From: Eggerthella lenta DSM 2243
Lineage (GTDB): Bacteria; Actinomycetota; Coriobacteriia; Coriobacteriales; Eggerthellaceae
Direction: 5' to 3'
Assembly (NCBI RefSeq): GCF_000024265.1
Contig: NC_013204.1
Coordinates: 372,001-436,000, forward strand
DNA length: 64,000 nt
Positions 61,030-64,000 of the stretch are shown here, piece by piece. Position 1 is the stretch's first letter. Each line of letters begins with the position of its first letter. The translations under genes were made by a program, and so were the position numbers. The notes beneath the pieces are model-generated. The model was given only the letters and a program-made list of their open reading frames with translations. It was not told where the DNA came from and made no database searches.

Positions 61030-62520
61030 TCACCGCATGGCGGCGAGCAGCTCTTCGGCGTCGCGGAGGGGGACGTCCTGCGCGACCCGCCCGTCGCGCA
61101 GGTGCAGGACGCGGTCGCACGTGGCAACCGCGCACTCCACGTCGTGCGTGATCATGAGGATGACGCGGCCCTCGTGCGCGAGCTTCTCGATCTGCCTGCC
61201 GACGGAGCGCATGCTCTTTCCGTCCAAACCGCTCGTGGGCTCGTCGAGCACGATGACGGAGGCGTCGTGCATGAGCGCGACGCCCAGGGCGAGCCGCTGC
61301 TTCTGCCCTCCCGAAAGCGTTGCCGGGTGGCGGTCGGCAAGCGCGCCCAGGCCCAGCGCATCGAGCACCTCGTCGGCGCGGGCCGTCCGCTCGGGCGTTG
61401 CCTTCTGCCCGCACAGCAGCTCGTCGCGCACGCTTTCGCCGAACAGCTGGCTGTCCAGATCCTGCATGATGTACCATATGCGTCCTCGGCGCCGTCCGGA
61501 CGCGAGCTTCTTCCCCTCCACGCGCACGGTGCCGCCGTCCTCTTTCACGAGGCCGGCGAGCAGCTTTCCCAGCGTGCTCTTCCCGGTGGCATTGGGGCCC
61601 ACCACGGCGACGATCTCGCCGGGGCGGCAGGCGAAGCTCACACCGTCGGCCACGATCCGCTCGCCGAAGGACTTGCGCAGCCCCTCGACTTCGAGCAGCG
61701 GCGGCACGTGCGGGGCCGCGCAGGTCCGTTTCCTGGCAGGTGCGGTCAGGCCCTCGAGGTTCGCGCTGCGCAGCCCGAGGGCCTCGATGCGCGCGGGGTC
61801 GAGGGCGACGAGTTCCGCAGGCGTGAACGAGTCGGCGATGCGGCCGTTGGCGAGGTAGACGATGCGGTCGGCGATGCCGCGCAGATAGTACAGGCGATGC
61901 TCGGCCAGGAGCACGGTCTTTCCCTGCTGCTTGAGCGCGCGTATCAGGTTGCCGAGCTGCTCGGTGGCCTCGTGGTCGAGGTTGGCGGAGGGCTCGTCCA
62001 TGACGTAGAGGGGCGGGTCGATGGCCTTCGCGGAGGCGATGGCCACGCGCTGGCGCATGCCGTACGACAGCAGGCGCACCTTCTCCTCGAGCAAGGGGGC
62101 GATGTCCAGCTCGCTTGCCGCCCCGTGCACGCGCTCGACGATCAGCTCGTGATCGAGCCCGTAGTTCTCGCACCCGAACGCGATCTCGCCCGCCACCTCG
62201 TTCGCGAAGAACTGGCTGCGGGGGTCTTGGAACACGTTGCCCGCCGCGAGCCCGCGTTCCCACGAAGGGATGTCGTCGACCTCGCGCCCGAACAGGCGCA
62301 CCGTCCCGGTCAGCTCGCCTTCGTAGAAGGACGGCACCAGGCCGTTGACCACGCGGGTCAGCGTGCTCTTGCCTCCGCCCGAGGGCCCGGTGAGCACCAC
62401 CACCTCGCCGGGTTGGACGGTCAGGTTCACGTCCTCGAGCTGGGGAGCGGAGCCTTCGTAGGCGAAGGTCAGGTGCGCGAGTTCGATGGCCGGCGCCTGC
62501 GGGTCGTGGTTCGGCATCAT
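61030..62520 (-). CDS. ECF transporter fused double ATPase V
   Basis: A 496-residue double ABC ATPase. First half: GPSGGGKST but a degenerate signature LSYGMRQR in place of LSGGEKQR, then YVMDEPSANLD. Second half is canonical: GPNATGKST, LSGGQKQR, IVLDEPTSGLD. The start is one of two adjacent ATGs (62520/62517). Five bp separate it from T V. Confidence 0.92.
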   Translation of the reverse strand: MMPNHDPQAPAIELAHLTFAYEGSAPQLEDVNLTVQPGEVVVLTGPSGGGKSTLTRVVNGLVPSFYEGELTGTVRLFGREVDDIPSWERGLAAGNVFQDPRSQFFANEVAGEIAFGCENYGLDHELIVERVHGAASELDIAPLLEEKVRLLSYGMRQRVAIASAKAIDPPLYVMDEPSANLDHEATEQLGNLIRALKQQGKTVLLAEHRLYYLRGIADRIVYLANGRIADSFTPAELVALDPARIEALGLRSANLEGLTAPARKRTCAAPHVPPLLEVEGLRKSFGERIVADGVSFACRPGEIVAVVGPNATGKSTLGKLLAGLVKEDGGTVRVEGKKLASGRRRGRIWYIMQDLDSQLFGESVRDELLCGQKATPERTARADEVLDALGLGALADRHPATLSGGQKQRLALGVALMHDASVIVLDEPTSGLDGKSMRSVGRQIEKLAHEGRVILMITHDVECAVATCDRVLHLRDGRVAQDVPLRDAEELLAAMR

Positions 62521-62525
62521 GTCGC

Positions 62526-63287
62526 TCACCCCACCACGATCAAGATCGAGGCGATCGCGAACCCCGCCATGAGCGCTCCGTCGCCGATCCGCATGCCGTG
62601 CGCATAGTAGCTCTGCTTCGCGCAGGGGCTCTCGATGCCGCGCACGATGCAGGATGAAGCCAGCTCGTCGGCGATGGTGAGCGAGCGGAACACCATGGGC
62701 ACCACGCCGAACTCGAGCGTTGCGAGCGGATGCGCCAAGACGTGCGCCGGCGAGCGGAGGAAGCCGCGGGTGCGCATGGCGTCGCGCACGTCGGCCAGCT
62801 CGGACAGCATGGTGGGCATGAAGCGCAGGATGACGATGACGGCGAGCAGCACGGGGGAGGGGATGGGCAGCTGGCGCAAGCTTGCCATCAGCTTTCCCGA
62901 GGGAGCTTGCACGAGCAGGTACACCGGCATGAGGAGGGGTAGCATCTCCAGGACGAAGGTGAACGCCATGGGCGAGGGGAACCCGATGTCGAAACGCACG
63001 TTGAGGGCGAGCCATGCGTGCGTCACCGCGAACGCGAGCAGAAACCCGGCGCCGGCCCTTGCGAAGCCCATCGCGGCCATGAGCACGAAAAGGGCACAGG
63101 TGAACGCGACGTGCAGCATCGTGCTGGTGGACAGGAAGGTCACGGCGCACGTGCACACGATGATCGCGAGCAACGAGAGGACGTTGACCTCGCGGATGCG
63201 GGCGTGCTGCCGGGTTGCCCCGTCCCGACGGGTCGGCGCGCTCAGAGCGGCCTCGGCTGGCGCGGCAGGGTGCACGGCGCCGCTCAT
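62526..63287 (-). CDS. ECF transporter T component V (CbiQ-like)
   Basis: A 253-residue membrane coupling protein with LPIPSPVLLAVIVILRFMPTMLSEL, DAMRTRGFL and SCIVRGIESP. An N-terminal charged tail of about 30 residues precedes the first membrane segment. ATG 63287 overlaps the S gene stop (ATGA). Confidence 0.87.
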   Translation of the reverse strand: MSGAVHPAAPAEAALSAPTRRDGATRQHARIREVNVLSLLAIIVCTCAVTFLSTSTMLHVAFTCALFVLMAAMGFARAGAGFLLAFAVTHAWLALNVRFDIGFPSPMAFTFVLEMLPLLMPVYLLVQAPSGKLMASLRQLPIPSPVLLAVIVILRFMPTMLSELADVRDAMRTRGFLRSPAHVLAHPLATLEFGVVPMVFRSLTIADELASSCIVRGIESPCAKQSYYAHGMRIGDGALMAGFAIASILIVVG

Positions 63288-63934
63288 TTCACGATACCCG
63301 CCTTCTTGAAGTGCTTCCTGAGCAGGCGGTTGCCGAACAGGCATCCAAGCACGGCCAGCACGGCGGTGATGGCGCAGGCGCCCAGCAGGTGCAGCGGGTT
63401 CGACAGCAGGTCGAGCTGCATGGTCAGAACCGGGGCGGTGAAGCCGTCGGTCGTCGCTTTCGCCACGTAGGCGTCCCACGCAGCCCAGACGGGCACGGCA
63501 TTGCCGATGACCATGCCGACCGCCCAGATGGTCCAGCCGACGGTGTTGCGCACGGGGCTGCGGTACGCATCCTTGCCGATCATGGCCAGCTCGCAGATCG
63601 CCGCGACGCCGGCGAAGTAGGGAAGCAGGAACACGTAGCCTGAAAGCGCGAGCACCGTGCCGTACACGATGCCCCACACGAGGAAGACGCCATGCTTGTT
63701 CAGGCGATTCGCCACGACGAGGTAGAACGTCGCGCAGAGGAACATCTGGATGCCGGCGCACAGGTACAGATACACGAACGGGAACGGCATGGTCAGGGGT
63801 CCCGTGACCATGCATACGAGGAACGTCAGCACCATCATGGCCGCGACGGTCATGACGTCGCGGGTTGCGATGCTCTTCTTGGAGGCGCGCCCGCGTGCGC
63901 CTCGGGTGGTGTCGATGGTTTTCTCGGTGCTCAT
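63284..63934 (-). CDS. ECF transporter S component V (MptD/Trep_Strep type)
   Basis: A 216-residue membrane protein with about six hydrophobic segments and the C-terminal basic motif RLLRKHFKKAGIVK. AAAGGAGAGCAGC precedes the ATG at 63934. Only 66 bases lie upstream before the window ends, and no box is seen in them; the promoter is probably outside. Confidence 0.86.
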   Translation of the reverse strand: MSTEKTIDTTRGARGRASKKSIATRDVMTVAAMMVLTFLVCMVTGPLTMPFPFVYLYLCAGIQMFLCATFYLVVANRLNKHGVFLVWGIVYGTVLALSGYVFLLPYFAGVAAICELAMIGKDAYRSPVRNTVGWTIWAVGMVIGNAVPVWAAWDAYVAKATTDGFTAPVLTMQLDLLSNPLHLLGACAITAVLAVLGCLFGNRLLRKHFKKAGIVK

Positions 63935-64000
63935 GCTGCTCTCCTTTCGGGTGGGCCCGTCGGGCCGGGCTGGTGGAAATCGGGCGCACGAAGGAAGGCC

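Noticed and set aside
32725-63934. Siderophore biosynthesis cluster
   Set aside because: No NRPS, NIS synthetase, salicylate synthase or nicotianamine-like synthase was seen; only transport and regulation genes are present.

Overview
The window is high-GC chromosomal DNA that best fits an anaerobic gut actinobacterium of the Eggerthellaceae (Eggerthella/Gordonibacter type). The signs are a Tat-exported flavoprotein divergent from a membrane-anchored LuxR regulator, a multihaem lipoprotein with a sulfite-oxidase-like domain, actinobacterial codon use and frequent GTG/TTG starts. This placement is inference, because no marker gene such as rRNA is present. Four perfect 16-bp parS sites (119-134, 291-306, 31476-31491, 44578-44593) suggest that the region lies near the replication origin.

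Region 1 (1-23.9 kb) is mostly core metabolism. It holds lysA-hom, a PAS-GAF-GGDEF-EAL c-di-GMP protein, and a cluster of zinc-ribbon membrane protein, MarR regulator, DUF5685 protein, J-domain protein and Hsp70. These are followed by pyrE, the flavoprotein/LuxR pair, a HAD hydrolase, a phd-doc toxin-antitoxin pair, divergent metA and metY (homoserine to homocysteine by direct sulfhydrylation), a degenerate Fic-like protein, and the haem/molybdopterin-domain lipoprotein with a split partner. Two palindromic repeat types lie here.

Region 2 (23.9-32.5 kb) looks like an iron-responsive section: feoAB, three AraC regulators, a MATE exporter, a flavodoxin and a DUF3793 protein.

Region 3 (32.7-64 kb) is an unusual array. 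Five complete ECF-type import modules (S component of the MptD/Trep_Strep type, CbiQ-like T component, fused double ATPase) are interleaved with three heterodimeric exporter-fold ABC pairs resembling YbtPQ/IrtAB, two more AraC regulators, a TetR and a short DtxR-type regulator. A small block with a structured leader, a DUF1062 protein, a QueD-like protein and an NAD(P)H oxidoreductase sits in the middle. Modules II, III and V carry exporter-fold pairs; modules I and IV do not. Module V is inverted and converges on module IV.

An 18-bp box, AGTTAG-N6-CTAACT and variants, occurs in front of feoAB, MATE/AraC, DUF3793-flavodoxin, modules I, II, III and IV, and the module II exporter pair. At several of these promoters it lies on the -10 region or start point, as a repressor site would. 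The box ties regions 2 and 3 into one probable metal-responsive regulon. No siderophore biosynthesis genes are visible, so the working hypothesis is uptake of several foreign metallophores or haem, alongside iron sparing by flavodoxin.
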